A stretch of 64,000 nucleotides of DNA from Flavobacterium gilvum (GTDB taxonomy: Bacteria; Bacteroidota; Bacteroidia; Flavobacteriales; Flavobacteriaceae): NCBI RefSeq assembly GCF_001761465.1, contig NZ_CP017479.1:1178001-1242000 (forward strand). The letters run 5' to 3'. The notes beneath the pieces were generated by a model. It saw only the letters and a program-made list of their open reading frames with translations, ran no database searches and had not been told where the DNA came from. A program made the position numbers and the translations under genes. How positions within the stretch are numbered: position 1 is the stretch's first letter; each line of letters starts with the position of its first letter. Positions 46,018 to 55,130 of this stretch are shown here, in pieces.

Positions 46018-47257
46018 ATTTCATATCGTCCTAAGTTGTTTGATTTTATGCGTTGCAATCAGCAAAGCCCAAACACTTACGTTGGATAATGTCTTGAGTA
46101 CAATCAATACAAATAATCCACAATTGAAAATGTATGATGCCGATATCCAAAGTATGGATGCTTCGGCCAAAGGAGCCAGAAGTTGGATGCCTCCACAAGT
46201 GGAAACGGGATTATTTATGACTCCCTATAATACCAAAATGTGGAAAGCAGATGAAATGAACCCCGGTATGGGAAGCTATATGTTGGGTGTAACCCAAATG
46301 ATTCCGAATGCTTCTAAATTAAATGCCAATGAAAATTTGATGAAAGCGATGTCATCGGTCGAAAATGAAAATAAAAATTTCACTCTGAACCAGTTAAACG
46401 CATTGGCAAAAACTTATTATTACGAATGGATTATCATTAGAAAAAAAATAAAAATAGCCCAAGACAATCTCCAGCTCCTTGATTATATGATTAAAAGCAT
46501 GGAAATACGTTATCAGTACAACATGGATAAATTGCCATCATATTATAAAGCCAAGTCGCAATATGCTACTTTGCAAAGTATGATTGTGATGTTGGAAAAT
46601 GATATTTCCCAGCGAAAATACATGCTCAATACTTTAATGTCGCGTGATAAAAATGTGGATTTTGACATTGATTCAAACTACGAGATTAAGGATTTCAATC
46701 TTTTTGAAACCGATTTGTCTTCTTATATCAACAATCGCAGTGACATCAAAGCCATTGACAAAACCAAGGAAATCAATAATTATAAAATTGAGGTGGAGAA
46801 AGTATCAACCAGACCGGAATTTGGCGTAAAGTACGACCATATGTTTGCTTTCGGGAATCAGCCACAGCAGTTTTCATTAATGGGAATGATGACAATTCCG
46901 ATGTCTTGGTCAACTAAAATGAATAAAGCGAATATCGAAAGTTATCGTCTAAAAAACGAAAGTTTGGATTGGCAAAAACAAATGATTGCCAACGAAGTAA
47001 ACGGAATGATAAAAGGCATGAATGCTGAATTTTTGAATCTGAAAAAACAATACCAAATTACCCAAGACAACATTATTCCTGCTTTAAAAAGAAATTATGA
47101 TACCGCGATTTTAGCTTGGCAAAACAACACCGGGGATTTATTCGTTGCATTAGAAGCTTGGGAAGCTATGAATATGACTCAAATCGATGCATTGGATAAA
47201 TTAAAATCAATTTTAACAACACAAGTAGAAATAGAAAAACAACTAGAAGTCAAATAA
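46004..47257 (+). CDS. TolC-family outer-membrane efflux protein (CusC-like)
   Basis: The signal peptide ends AISKAQ. Two outer-membrane-efflux halves of helical hairpins follow (LTLDNVLSTINTNNPQL..., IVMLENDISQRKYMLNTLM and the mirrored second half near IKAIDKTKEINNYKIE). The protein is 417 residues, the usual size. Met-rich segments (MNPGMGSYMLGV, LMGMMTIPMSWS) fit a Cu/Ag path. It forms the outer-membrane channel of the tripartite pump with the neighbouring RND and adaptor genes, and overlaps cusA. Confidence 0.88.
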   Translation: MQNIKFHIVLSCLILCVAISKAQTLTLDNVLSTINTNNPQLKMYDADIQSMDASAKGARSWMPPQVETGLFMTPYNTKMWKADEMNPGMGSYMLGVTQMIPNASKLNANENLMKAMSSVENENKNFTLNQLNALAKTYYYEWIIIRKKIKIAQDNLQLLDYMIKSMEIRYQYNMDKLPSYYKAKSQYATLQSMIVMLENDISQRKYMLNTLMSRDKNVDFDIDSNYEIKDFNLFETDLSSYINNRSDIKAIDKTKEINNYKIEVEKVSTRPEFGVKYDHMFAFGNQPQQFSLMGMMTIPMSWSTKMNKANIESYRLKNESLDWQKQMIANEVNGMIKGMNAEFLNLKKQYQITQDNIIPALKRNYDTAILAWQNNTGDLFVALEAWEAMNMTQIDALDKLKSILTTQVEIEKQLEVK

Positions 47258-47259
47258 TT

Positions 47260-48507
47260 ATGAGTAAATACACGAAATATGGTTTAGTTGGGATTGCTAT
47301 TTTGATTGTTGGAATTGCAATCTATTTCCTTGCAACCAAATCAGGAAATCATTCTGAAATGGAACATCAAAATGAAGTTTACACTTGCTCGATGCATCCC
47401 GAAGTGATTAAAGACAAACCGGGCAGTTGTCCTATTTGCGGAATGGCTTTGGTAAAAAAAATAACCGAAGACCATTCTGACACAAATGATTCTATCGACG
47501 ACCTTCTGAAACCCACCGATAAGTTTGTCGTGGGAAATTATCAAACCACCACTGCGAAAGACACCATTATAAGAAGTAATATCAGTTTGCCTGGAATTGT
47601 CACTTACGATTCGAATTCTGCGGTAAATATCTCGGCAAGAATCAATGGTCGAATAGAGAAAATGTATGTCAATTATAAGTACCAAAGAGTAACGAAAGGA
47701 CAAAAAATATTTGAATTATACAGCCCGGAATTATTGACTGAACAGCAAAATTTTATTTATTTGATTTCCAATGACAGTCAAAATACATCGATTATCAATT
47801 CAGCAAAACAGAAATTATTGCTTTATGGAATGTCCAATAATCAGATAAGTGCATTGGCTTCCGCTAAAAAAGTAAATCCTGTAATTGCTGTTTATAGTCC
47901 TGCTAACGGAATCATTACCGGAACCGAAAAAATGACTAATCCTGATACTTCTTCGATGCAGAATGTAAGCAATACTACAGAAGCTTTGGATGTTAAAGAA
48001 GGAAGTTATATCAAGAAAGGAGAAGTTGTTTTTAAGTTGATGAATACCGATAAAGTTTGGGGTATTTTCAATGTTTTGCAAGGATATAGTAGCCTAATTA
48101 AAATCAATCAGTCCATTGACATCACTTCTGAATTGGAAGAAAAGAATACTATTTACGCAAAAATAAATTTTGTGGAAACGCAATTAAATCCAACTGACAA
48201 GACCAATAGAGTCCGGGTATATCTGAATAATGCAAATATAAAACTGCCCATAGGCACAAGATTGCAGGGAAGCGTGCAATTAAATTCCACAAAGGCAATT
48301 TGGTTGCATAAACAAGCTTTGGTTAGTTTAGGTAACAAAAAAGTTGTTTTTATAAAATTGGACAATGGTTTCAAAGCAAAAGCCATCCAAACAGGACTGG
48401 AAATAGATGATTTTGTTCAAATACTTGAAGGGCTTTCTGTGGGAGATACAATAGCCCAAAATGCACAATATCTAATCGACAGCGAAAGCTTTATTAAAAC
48501 CGAATAA
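47260..48507 (+). CDS. RND efflux periplasmic adaptor with heavy-metal-binding domain (CusB-like), first copy
   Basis: A membrane anchor (GLVGIAILIVGIAIYFLA) is followed by a heavy-metal-binding domain YTCSMHPEVIKDKPGSCPIC near residues 40-60. The adaptor body has the typical beta-barrel/hairpin/lipoyl order: SLPGIVTYDSNSAVNIS, GRIEKMYVNYKYQRVTKGQ, IFELYSPELLTEQQNFIY, and a long helical hairpin. It links CusA to the outer-membrane channel and can pass metal to the pump. Its stop codon overlaps the start region of the next gene (TAATGATG). Confidence 0.9.
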   Translation: MSKYTKYGLVGIAILIVGIAIYFLATKSGNHSEMEHQNEVYTCSMHPEVIKDKPGSCPICGMALVKKITEDHSDTNDSIDDLLKPTDKFVVGNYQTTTAKDTIIRSNISLPGIVTYDSNSAVNISARINGRIEKMYVNYKYQRVTKGQKIFELYSPELLTEQQNFIYLISNDSQNTSIINSAKQKLLLYGMSNNQISALASAKKVNPVIAVYSPANGIITGTEKMTNPDTSSMQNVSNTTEALDVKEGSYIKKGEVVFKLMNTDKVWGIFNVLQGYSSLIKINQSIDITSELEEKNTIYAKINFVETQLNPTDKTNRVRVYLNNANIKLPIGTRLQGSVQLNSTKAIWLHKQALVSLGNKKVVFIKLDNGFKAKAIQTGLEIDDFVQILEGLSVGDTIAQNAQYLIDSESFIKTE

Positions 48508-48563
48508 TGATGAAATACGAAGTATTCACCAATACAATTAAAATCAAAATGATGAGTAATACA

Positions 48564-49772
48564 ATGAAAAAAATCAGTTTACTATCATTACTCTTTACAA
48601 CAATGATAGCTTGTAATACTAAAAACAAAGAAGACCACAGCGGACACAAAACGACAGCTGAGGATGTTTTCTATACTTGTTCTATGGATCCGCAAGTGAA
48701 GGAAGACAAACCGGGGAAATGCCCTATTTGCCACATGAAGCTTACGCCAATAAAGCATGATAACTCCGAGGCCAACGAAATAAGTTTGAGTAAACAGCAA
48801 ATCCGACTAGGGAATATTACTACTCAAACCATTTCAAAAAGCCAAAGCAGTCTGGAGCAAAATTATACCGGAGTATTAGCCATTAATCAGGAAAAAGCCA
48901 ATACTGTTTCGGCAAGAGCAATGGGACGCATCGATAAGTTGTTTTTCAAAACCATTGGCGAGTATGTCAAAAAAAATGAACCGGTTTATTCTTTATATAG
49001 CGAAGATATAGCTATTGCAAAACAGGATTATTTAACAGCCTACAAACAATTGGCCATGCCGGGGGATTTTGGCAAAAATGCCCAAAATATGCTCAAATCG
49101 GCCAAACAAAAATTATTGTTTTTTGGATTAACCAATGCACAAATTGAAAGTATAAAGACCAAGGCTGAAGTTTCTCCCAATACTATTTTTCACAGTACGG
49201 CTAGTGGTTATATTTCTGAAATAATTGCAACAGAAGGCAGTTATGCGATGGAAGGTTCGGCAGTGATTAAATTGGCCGATTTAAGCAGTCTTTGGCTCGA
49301 AACCCAAGTAAATGTGTCCTATGCCAAAAATGTACATCCTGGACAAATCGCGAAAGTTGTTTTTCCTGATTTTCCTGATAAAATAATTAATGCAAAAGTT
49401 TCATTTATTAATCCCGAAATCAATCCCGACACCAGACTGCTTCTGGTTCGATTGGAAATTCCCAATCACGATTCCCAATTAAAACCCGGAATGCAAGCCG
49501 TAGTTAAATTGACCCAATCCAATGTAAAAGGATTGTTTATACCTGTAGATGCAGTGATTCGGGAAGAAAATGCCTCTTATATTTGGGTAGAAAAAAGACC
49601 CGGTGTGTTTGAAAATGTTATGGTAGAAACAGGAGCCGAAGTCGAGGGCATGATTGAAATTAAATCTGAAATAGACAGCTCCAAAAAAGTGGTTATCACA
49701 GGAGCCTATGCCATAAACAGCGAATATAAATTCCGTAAAGGTAGTGACCCTATGGAGGGGATGAAAATGTAA
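48564..49772 (+). CDS. RND efflux periplasmic adaptor with heavy-metal-binding domain (CusB-like), second copy
   Basis: I favour the start at 48564 because it gives a lipoprotein signal MKKISLLSLLFTTMIAC; an ATG at 48507 would overlap the preceding stop and add a polar prefix. The heavy-metal-binding domain reads FYTCSMDPQVKEDKPGKCPIC. The body repeats the adaptor features (YTGVLAINQEKANTVSARAM, YSLYSEDIAIAKQDYL, SLWLETQVNVSYAKNVHPGQ). Two different adaptors behind one RND pump suggest a heteromeric periplasmic ring or differing metal specificity. Confidence 0.88.
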   Translation: MKKISLLSLLFTTMIACNTKNKEDHSGHKTTAEDVFYTCSMDPQVKEDKPGKCPICHMKLTPIKHDNSEANEISLSKQQIRLGNITTQTISKSQSSLEQNYTGVLAINQEKANTVSARAMGRIDKLFFKTIGEYVKKNEPVYSLYSEDIAIAKQDYLTAYKQLAMPGDFGKNAQNMLKSAKQKLLFFGLTNAQIESIKTKAEVSPNTIFHSTASGYISEIIATEGSYAMEGSAVIKLADLSSLWLETQVNVSYAKNVHPGQIAKVVFPDFPDKIINAKVSFINPEINPDTRLLLVRLEIPNHDSQLKPGMQAVVKLTQSNVKGLFIPVDAVIREENASYIWVEKRPGVFENVMVETGAEVEGMIEIKSEIDSSKKVVITGAYAINSEYKFRKGSDPMEGMKM

Positions 49773-49833
49773 TACATTTGCAATAATCAAGAAAAAAGAA
49801 ATATTTAAAAAAAATTATACTGTAGAAAAAAAA

Positions 49834-51078
49834 ATGAACAACCTCTCTCAAATAATTCAACAATACAAAACAGATAAAGAAAGTGTTCACAATACATGGT
49901 TTGTCGATAATGACCAGCGATTAAAAGCATTTCGCACTATCCGTCGTGGTGTTTTACAAGTCATTGATGATATTAAAAGTAAAACTTTCCCAAACGATTT
50001 CAAGGGCAGTAGCTTAGAATTTGTATTGAGTTGCATCGCTGAACAAAAACAAATATTTGTTGGTGTGGCGCATCCTTTTTATTGGAAACCCAAATTACGA
50101 ATTCCAGATATTTACGAAAACCAAAACAACAAAATCGCTTTTGGCCAATTTCTCGAAAACTGTATTAATGCCAAAACCGAAGAACAGGTCGTAAAGGAAA
50201 TTGTAAGATTGGATAATTTAAAAATAAAGGGGTTGGGCCCTGCTGTAGCCAGTATTTTATATTTCTTGCATCCAACTTGGTTTCCGCCATTTAATACAGC
50301 TATTCTCAATGGATTTAACTTTTTATTCAAAGACAAAAAGAAATTAGGCAGTTGGTCAGAATACTTAAAAATTAGAGAAACCTTAATTGAAATCAACAGT
50401 AAACATAAATCAGAATTATCTAACGATTTAGGAGCAATAGCAGGATTATGTTTTGAAATCGGAACGCAAAAAATGCTTATCGGTAATGATGAATATTTGA
50501 GTGAAGAAGAACGTAATAAGTTTGAAAAAAATATCTTAAAACGCCAAAAAGAAATACAGGAGGAAAAGCAAGAAGAAAATCTTCACAATGAAATGCAATA
50601 CCATTTATTGAAAATTGGAGTTTCATTAGGTTTTGATGTAACCCCAGCGAGTAATGATAAAAGCAAATCATTCAATGGTCAAAGCTTCTCATTTATTTCC
50701 ATCAATAAGTTTCCTGAACTGCCTTGTGATAAAGATACCCAAAACACAATAAAACTTATTGATGTTCTTTGGTTTGAAAAAGGGACAAATAATATAATTG
50801 GAGCATTCGAAGTAGAGAAAAGCACGAGTATTTATTCGGGAATTCTCCGCCTATCCGATTTATATTTTAGTATTTCTGATGGCGATGAGGTTTTCTATAT
50901 CATCATTCCAGACAGCAGAGAGAAAGATGTAATCCAACAACTCAACAGACCAGCAATAAAAAATTCAAAAATGATTATTAAATACATATTGTTTTCCGAA
51001 TTGAGAGCCAATTGTGATGCCATTTGCAAATTTGGTTCTGACCATTCCATTATGGATAAAATTGCAAAATCAATTTAA
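49834..51078 (+). CDS. Putative nuclease: HhH-type region plus PD-(D/E)XK-like C-terminus
   Basis: The 414-residue protein has no signal peptide. A helix-hairpin-helix-like segment LKIKGLGPAVASILYFLHP lies near residues 129-147, in a helical region resembling DNA glycosylase folds. A charged helix (KEIQEEKQEENLHNEM) joins it to a C-terminal half with DVLWF (Asp 310) and GAFEVEKSTSIYSG (Glu 326, Glu 328, Lys 329), a spacing and pattern like PD-(D/E)XK nucleases. This assignment is inferred from motifs. It stands 61 bp after the metal genes and before the replication module, where islands often carry defence genes. No methyltransferase is visible nearby. Confidence 0.55.
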   Translation: MNNLSQIIQQYKTDKESVHNTWFVDNDQRLKAFRTIRRGVLQVIDDIKSKTFPNDFKGSSLEFVLSCIAEQKQIFVGVAHPFYWKPKLRIPDIYENQNNKIAFGQFLENCINAKTEEQVVKEIVRLDNLKIKGLGPAVASILYFLHPTWFPPFNTAILNGFNFLFKDKKKLGSWSEYLKIRETLIEINSKHKSELSNDLGAIAGLCFEIGTQKMLIGNDEYLSEEERNKFEKNILKRQKEIQEEKQEENLHNEMQYHLLKIGVSLGFDVTPASNDKSKSFNGQSFSFISINKFPELPCDKDTQNTIKLIDVLWFEKGTNNIIGAFEVEKSTSIYSGILRLSDLYFSISDGDEVFYIIIPDSREKDVIQQLNRPAIKNSKMIIKYILFSELRANCDAICKFGSDHSIMDKIAKSI

Positions 51079-51123
51079 ATCCAAGTTAATCATTTACCAG
51101 ATTATATCCATTTCAAACAACAT

Positions 51124-51217
51124 GGGCACCCGAGAGCTTTAGCTCGAACAGGCGAAGCAATCAAGCGGTCTCACTCCGCTCGTTCGCTTTGTTCCGTTCG
51201 GCTGTTCCAGTCGGTGC
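51124..51217. repeat. GC-rich dyad element between candidate nuclease and XRE gene
   Basis: Complementary blocks: GCACC (51126) with GGTGC (51213), and GAACAG (51147) with CTGTTC (51202), around a GC-rich centre (GCGGTCTCACTCCGCTC). It stands between two convergent genes in otherwise AT-rich island DNA. It may be a terminator or a small mobile repeat. Confidence 0.6.
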
Positions 51218-51254
51218 ACAAGAACCAATTTATATTCTAGGAATGTTCGTAATC

Positions 51255-51482
51255 TTATTCTTTGAAAATTTCTCTCAAGTCATAGCCTAATGCATAAATT
51301 AGTTCTGCAATGGTATTTACGGAGCAGTCTCTTATTTTACCTTTTTCGATATTTCCGATTCGTGTTGCCGAACATTTGTTTTTATATACTTTAATAGATA
51401 ATGCTGTTAGGCTTAACTTCTGTTTTTTCCGCTCGTTGTAAATGAATTTACCAATTGCTTCTTGAATGGTTTCTTTTGACAT
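51255..51482 (-). CDS. XRE-family HTH regulator
   Basis: A 75-residue one-domain protein: IGKFIYNERKKQKLSLTALS, recognition region KNKCSATRIGNIEKGKI, and ELIYALGYDLREIF. It is located 47 bp after the primase-like gene on the same strand, at the end of the replication module, and probably regulates the island. Confidence 0.85.
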   Translation of the reverse strand: MSKETIQEAIGKFIYNERKKQKLSLTALSIKVYKNKCSATRIGNIEKGKIRDCSVNTIAELIYALGYDLREIFKE

Positions 51483-51529
51483 GACTAAATAAGTTGTGGG
51501 ATTAGATAATTAAAATTATATAATTTATA

Positions 51530-52573
51530 TTATAACCTATACGTATCCGTATTGTGGTCAATAAAATCTTGGATTGCTTTATAAGATTCCTCTTTTGTCA
51601 TTTCTAACCTTTTGATTTTCCGATCCTGAAACATCCGAAATACTTCAAGGCTTTCTTCTGAAAATTCACCATCATTCTTTTCTGGAAATTTTTCGGTATA
51701 TGATATAGTACTTTCAGTTACTGTATTTGATTTTGTTCTTAATTCAATATATACATCTGCCAAATCGGTTCCTTTTGGGTAATCCCTATTTTCTATAAAA
51801 TCATTCACTATTATCTTGAAACCCTTTTTATTTAGCTCAATTGCTTTTTGCACCCAATCATCATATTCCCCTTTATCAGGGAAAGCAATAATGGTGCAAT
51901 GCTTAATTGGTTTCAATAAATCATATTTAAAACTACCTTTATTTCCTCCTGATACCCATGTAATTTCACGCTTAACCATACTCATTATAAAGAGTGTTTT
52001 ATAAGCTTCTACAAAAGCTACTATCTTAGTGTTTTCGTTGATTAAATGCAATCCACATAAACAACGATCATCTTTGAATTTCCATAACTTCAAACTAACT
52101 CTCATAGAGGTTATGTCAGCATCGCCATTTTCCAGGTAAGAACGTTTACCTGTTTCTGGATCATATTCCATCACTTGGCCGTAGACCGCTTTCCATTGTT
52201 GGTTAACTTCCCAAAACACTACTTTTCCTCCCCATGTGCCGACAAAATATTTATTGATGTTCTCAATTATTATGTCATCAGGAAATAGTTTTCTATTGAA
52301 TTTGATAAAATTACTTATAGCATCATCCAATACGGTACTTTCCACCAATTCAGGACTGTAATAAGTTGGGGGTAAAGGAATTTCTTTTTTATATTTTATA
52401 TCAATTGGCTCAACTATTGTACCAACATCAGGAAAAAAAGTTTTACAGCAACTATGACAATGTCCATAATCTGTATAACCTTCAAAGGGAACAAATTTTC
52501 CATCTTTATTACTTTTTCCACAACGGCAATATTTTACTAAATTTCGTCTTTTGCTAAGTTTTAGATTTCTCAT
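51530..52573 (-). CDS. Toprim primase-like protein of mobile elements (DUF6371-like)
   Basis: The N-terminus carries a zinc-finger-like set KYCRCGKSNKDGKF ... GHCHSCCKTF (cysteines near 15-17 and 39-43). The central and C-terminal part has an Asp/Glu-rich Toprim-like core (IVAFVEAYKTLFIMSM, HCTIIAFPDKGEYDDW). This layout is that of Bacteroidota mobile-element proteins related to zinc-finger plus Toprim primases (DUF6371). It probably works with the upstream RepA-like ATPase to replicate the excised island. The 165-bp region before it holds the iteron-like repeats. Confidence 0.75.
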   Translation of the reverse strand: MRNLKLSKRRNLVKYCRCGKSNKDGKFVPFEGYTDYGHCHSCCKTFFPDVGTIVEPIDIKYKKEIPLPPTYYSPELVESTVLDDAISNFIKFNRKLFPDDIIIENINKYFVGTWGGKVVFWEVNQQWKAVYGQVMEYDPETGKRSYLENGDADITSMRVSLKLWKFKDDRCLCGLHLINENTKIVAFVEAYKTLFIMSMVKREITWVSGGNKGSFKYDLLKPIKHCTIIAFPDKGEYDDWVQKAIELNKKGFKIIVNDFIENRDYPKGTDLADVYIELRTKSNTVTESTISYTEKFPEKNDGEFSEESLEVFRMFQDRKIKRLEMTKEESYKAIQDFIDHNTDTYRL

Positions 52574-52613
52574 AAGTTTAACGGTTTAAACTAGTTTATT
52601 AAACTTCAAATTC

Positions 52614-52733
52614 AAGGTTTAGGGTTTAGGTGTGTATATAGCTTAAACCTTAAACCGATAAATTTTTTTTTTGAACTTTGTATTATCGGTTTAAGGTTTG
52701 ATACCTATATACACCTAAACCTTAAACCGATAA
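52614..52733. repeat. Iteron-like repeats between ATPase and primase-like genes, candidate origin
   Basis: AAACCTTAAACCGATAA occurs at 52645-52661 (+), 52683-52699 (-) and 52717-52733 (+). A related AAGGTTTAGGGTTTAGG begins at 52614, and TAGGTG...TATATAG arms surround the first pair. A run of ten T lies between copies 1 and 2. The 3 copies, dyads and AT-rich stretch beside replication genes suggest an origin, or an autoregulatory operator. Confidence 0.65.
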
Positions 52734-52737
52734 AATT

Positions 52738-53916
52738 TTAATATTCTCCAAGAGTGTAGGGACCTTTATTGTCTTCCTGAATTAGCCAACCTTTGTTATA
52801 GCACTCAGTCGTTAAAATCTTAATACGATTATTGCCTATGTCCTTATTAAATTGATTCTTTAAAGCAAGCTTTATTTGGATGATCAATTGTCCATATTTA
52901 AATTCTTTATCCTGGCTAAATACTTCAGTTAATAATTTATATTTTTGATAGTCTTCTAAATCTGTTGGGTTAAAAGAACTGGATGTTCTTTTAATTGGCA
53001 GTTCATCCATTGGCACCAAAAAAGGTAGACCGTCTTCATCAATCTTAAAAGCAAAATTTTCAGGCTCACGGTTTCTGCATTGTTGGGTTTCAACTATTGA
53101 AATTTCTTTATCATTCTCCAAGGCAGTAACAGAAAGAACTATTTCCGCCTTGTTAATCAATTCAGTTCCAATATGTCCCCTTGCATTATTATCGCCTTTA
53201 TTTTGGTGCAATACGGTTAAAATATAAATATCCCTTTCCTCTGTCCACTTCAATAACTTCGTAGCTATCATTGTCGCTTCCGTCTCATCATTAATGGAGG
53301 TCACTAAATCTTTAATTCCATCAATTACAACAAATCCGATTTTATCATTTAAGTAAATTTCTAATTCGACAAATTGCAACCTTTCGGCTGGACTTAAACT
53401 TCTTAAATTAAATGCATGTAAGTTCGCAGGTTCGTCTACATTAATTAGCTTGCATATACGCTTGACAGCGTTCTGAACGTGATATTTGCTTTGCTCCGTA
53501 TCAATGTAGAGAACTTCATTTTTATTGCTTGGTAGATGGCTTTTGAATCGATTCAGCAAGCTTCGGTTGTTGTTTAATGCTGTTGCCAATGCTATTCCAA
53601 TAAAAAATGTTTTTTTGGACTTGGCTTTGCCAGTTATTAACCCAAAATTGCCCATAGTTCCAAAAATATCTTCCCCTGCGTTTTTTGAGCTACTAAGACT
53701 CCAAGCGATTTTTGGGGGCGGAATTTTTTCTTTTAAGTCAATTTTGAATTTAAGTCGATTAAGTAAGTGTAGTTCAACAACTTGATTTTCACTTAAATTA
53801 CTATTCATTGCTTCATCAATAGCAGTGCTAAGCTCATTTAAATCATTAAATTTTGTATCTTTGATAGGTCGATTTACCAAAGATTTCTCTGGGCTATTAG
53901 TATTATCCGTACTCAT
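52738..53916 (-). CDS. RepA-like AAA family ATPase
   Basis: The 392-residue protein has a Walker A loop GKAKSKKT (residues 96-103), a Walker B segment GFVVIDGIKDL and the sensor-like VLHQNKGDNNARGHIGTEL, the pattern of the RepA/DnaB-like hexameric helicase group (AAA_25). The C-terminal ~90 residues form a probable winged-helix (LLTEVFSQDKEFKYGQLIIQ, IKILTTECYNKGWLIQ). It likely melts or unwinds the island origin; the iteron-like repeats lie right after its stop. The HTH gene upstream ends 5 bp before its start. Confidence 0.8.
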   Translation of the reverse strand: MSTDNTNSPEKSLVNRPIKDTKFNDLNELSTAIDEAMNSNLSENQVVELHLLNRLKFKIDLKEKIPPPKIAWSLSSSKNAGEDIFGTMGNFGLITGKAKSKKTFFIGIALATALNNNRSLLNRFKSHLPSNKNEVLYIDTEQSKYHVQNAVKRICKLINVDEPANLHAFNLRSLSPAERLQFVELEIYLNDKIGFVVIDGIKDLVTSINDETEATMIATKLLKWTEERDIYILTVLHQNKGDNNARGHIGTELINKAEIVLSVTALENDKEISIVETQQCRNREPENFAFKIDEDGLPFLVPMDELPIKRTSSSFNPTDLEDYQKYKLLTEVFSQDKEFKYGQLIIQIKLALKNQFNKDIGNNRIKILTTECYNKGWLIQEDNKGPYTLGEY

Positions 53917-53921
53917 GGCCC

Positions 53922-54203
53922 TTATTTATTTAGTGGAATTAAGCTGGCTTCGATTTCTGAACGTAAGAAGTAAACGCGGGAGCCAATCCCTAAGGGATTA
54001 AGTTTTTTGGACTTGCACCAATTGTGAACCGTTGACAAATCCACGTCAAACATTTGAGCCACTTGTTGACGTGTCAAATATTCTGCGGGTTGTACTGGTT
54101 TGAAGTGTTTTAAAAATTCGTCTAATTTGCTGTCAACTCCTGCCATTAATTTGGCTTCTAGTTTTTCTGCGTCGTACTGGATAAATTGAACTGTTGCACT
54201 CAT
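53922..54203 (-). CDS. Helix-turn-helix protein, excisionase-like
   Basis: The 93-residue protein has an acidic/helical N-terminus and a MerR/excisionase-type winged HTH at its end: YLTRQQVAQMFDVDLSTVHNWCKSK, then the wing LGIGSRVYFLRSEIE. This is the typical excisionase-family domain of Bacteroidota mobile elements. It may direct excision by the integrase at 55251 or regulate the replication genes, with which it forms a tight operon. Confidence 0.8.
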   Translation of the reverse strand: MSATVQFIQYDAEKLEAKLMAGVDSKLDEFLKHFKPVQPAEYLTRQQVAQMFDVDLSTVHNWCKSKKLNPLGIGSRVYFLRSEIEASLIPLNK

Positions 54204-54312
54204 AACAATTTGATTAAAAATTAATATGGTGCAATATTATTTATATGGTATGTGGTTGTAAATCAATACGTAGATTACATATCAATTCCGTAAATTCCGT
54301 ATTGAAATCGTA

Positions 54313-55116
54313 TTATTTTGAGAAGTTTTTTAAGTCAAGATTCTCAAATCCGATAAAATAATCACGGAGTAAGTTTAGGTATTTTTGTTGCTTGCCGTAT
54401 GGCTTTCCTGCTATTATTTTGTAGTAGTTGTAAAATATTTTGACAATTCTGTTTTGTGTTTTAAGATTAAAACTCATTTTCTCCTGTGGTATTTTCATTT
54501 TTTCGAAAGCCAATTCTAAAAATAAATTTAAATCATTGGCTGATAAGTATTTTGTATCAACAAGGTTTTTTTTAAAATATTCATAAACTATGGTTTCATT
54601 TACGCTGTCGAATTGGTTTGCAAATTCAAATGATGGGGTGTTAGACAAATCAGGAGGTTCGGGGCGGTATCTGTCTAACGGTTCAAAGCTAAAATTCTCA
54701 AAACATTCTTCAATAAATTTAAAATCGTTATTGCATAAAATTACATTTGTATAAGTTGTTTTTCCGTTTACTTTCTTTACCGTTTCGGGGATTAAAAATT
54801 CCATATCAATATAATACCAACCATTTTTGAGATCATCAATCTCTTCTTGCGTAAGCAATGGTAGTTTTTTTCTTATTTCTTGTGTTTTTTTTTCACAATA
54901 TATCCTTAACGTTTCTACTGCCTTTTGACACTGAAACAGAAATTCATCATTTGTAACGAAGTATTTTATTTGGGCAACTTTTTGGCTTCTCATTAAAATT
55001 TGACGAAACAATTTTTTTCGGACTTCGTTTCGTGGTTCCTTAGTCACACTACCAACCATAAAGATTGTTTCAAAATAGGTTTCCCCTATAAGTCTTAAGT
55101 AATCTGATTCTTTCAT
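54313..55116 (-). CDS. Unknown island protein
   Basis: A 267-residue, Lys/Glu/Phe-rich soluble protein with no signal or membrane segment. It is predicted largely helical (KKLFRQILMRSQKVAQIKYF, EEIDDLKNGWYYIDMEF). I recognise no family. It lies between the integrase and the HTH gene, a place where Bacteroidota islands usually hold an uncharacterised gene. The 109-bp gap to the HTH gene probably holds the operon promoter. Confidence 0.7.
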   Translation of the reverse strand: MKESDYLRLIGETYFETIFMVGSVTKEPRNEVRKKLFRQILMRSQKVAQIKYFVTNDEFLFQCQKAVETLRIYCEKKTQEIRKKLPLLTQEEIDDLKNGWYYIDMEFLIPETVKKVNGKTTYTNVILCNNDFKFIEECFENFSFEPLDRYRPEPPDLSNTPSFEFANQFDSVNETIVYEYFKKNLVDTKYLSANDLNLFLELAFEKMKIPQEKMSFNLKTQNRIVKIFYNYYKIIAGKPYGKQQKYLNLLRDYFIGFENLDLKNFSK

Positions 55117-55130
55117 TTTTCTGTCCTAGT

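Noticed and set aside
49834..51078. Part of a restriction-modification operon
   Set aside because: No methyltransferase or specificity gene lies on either side; it is therefore reported as a stand-alone candidate.
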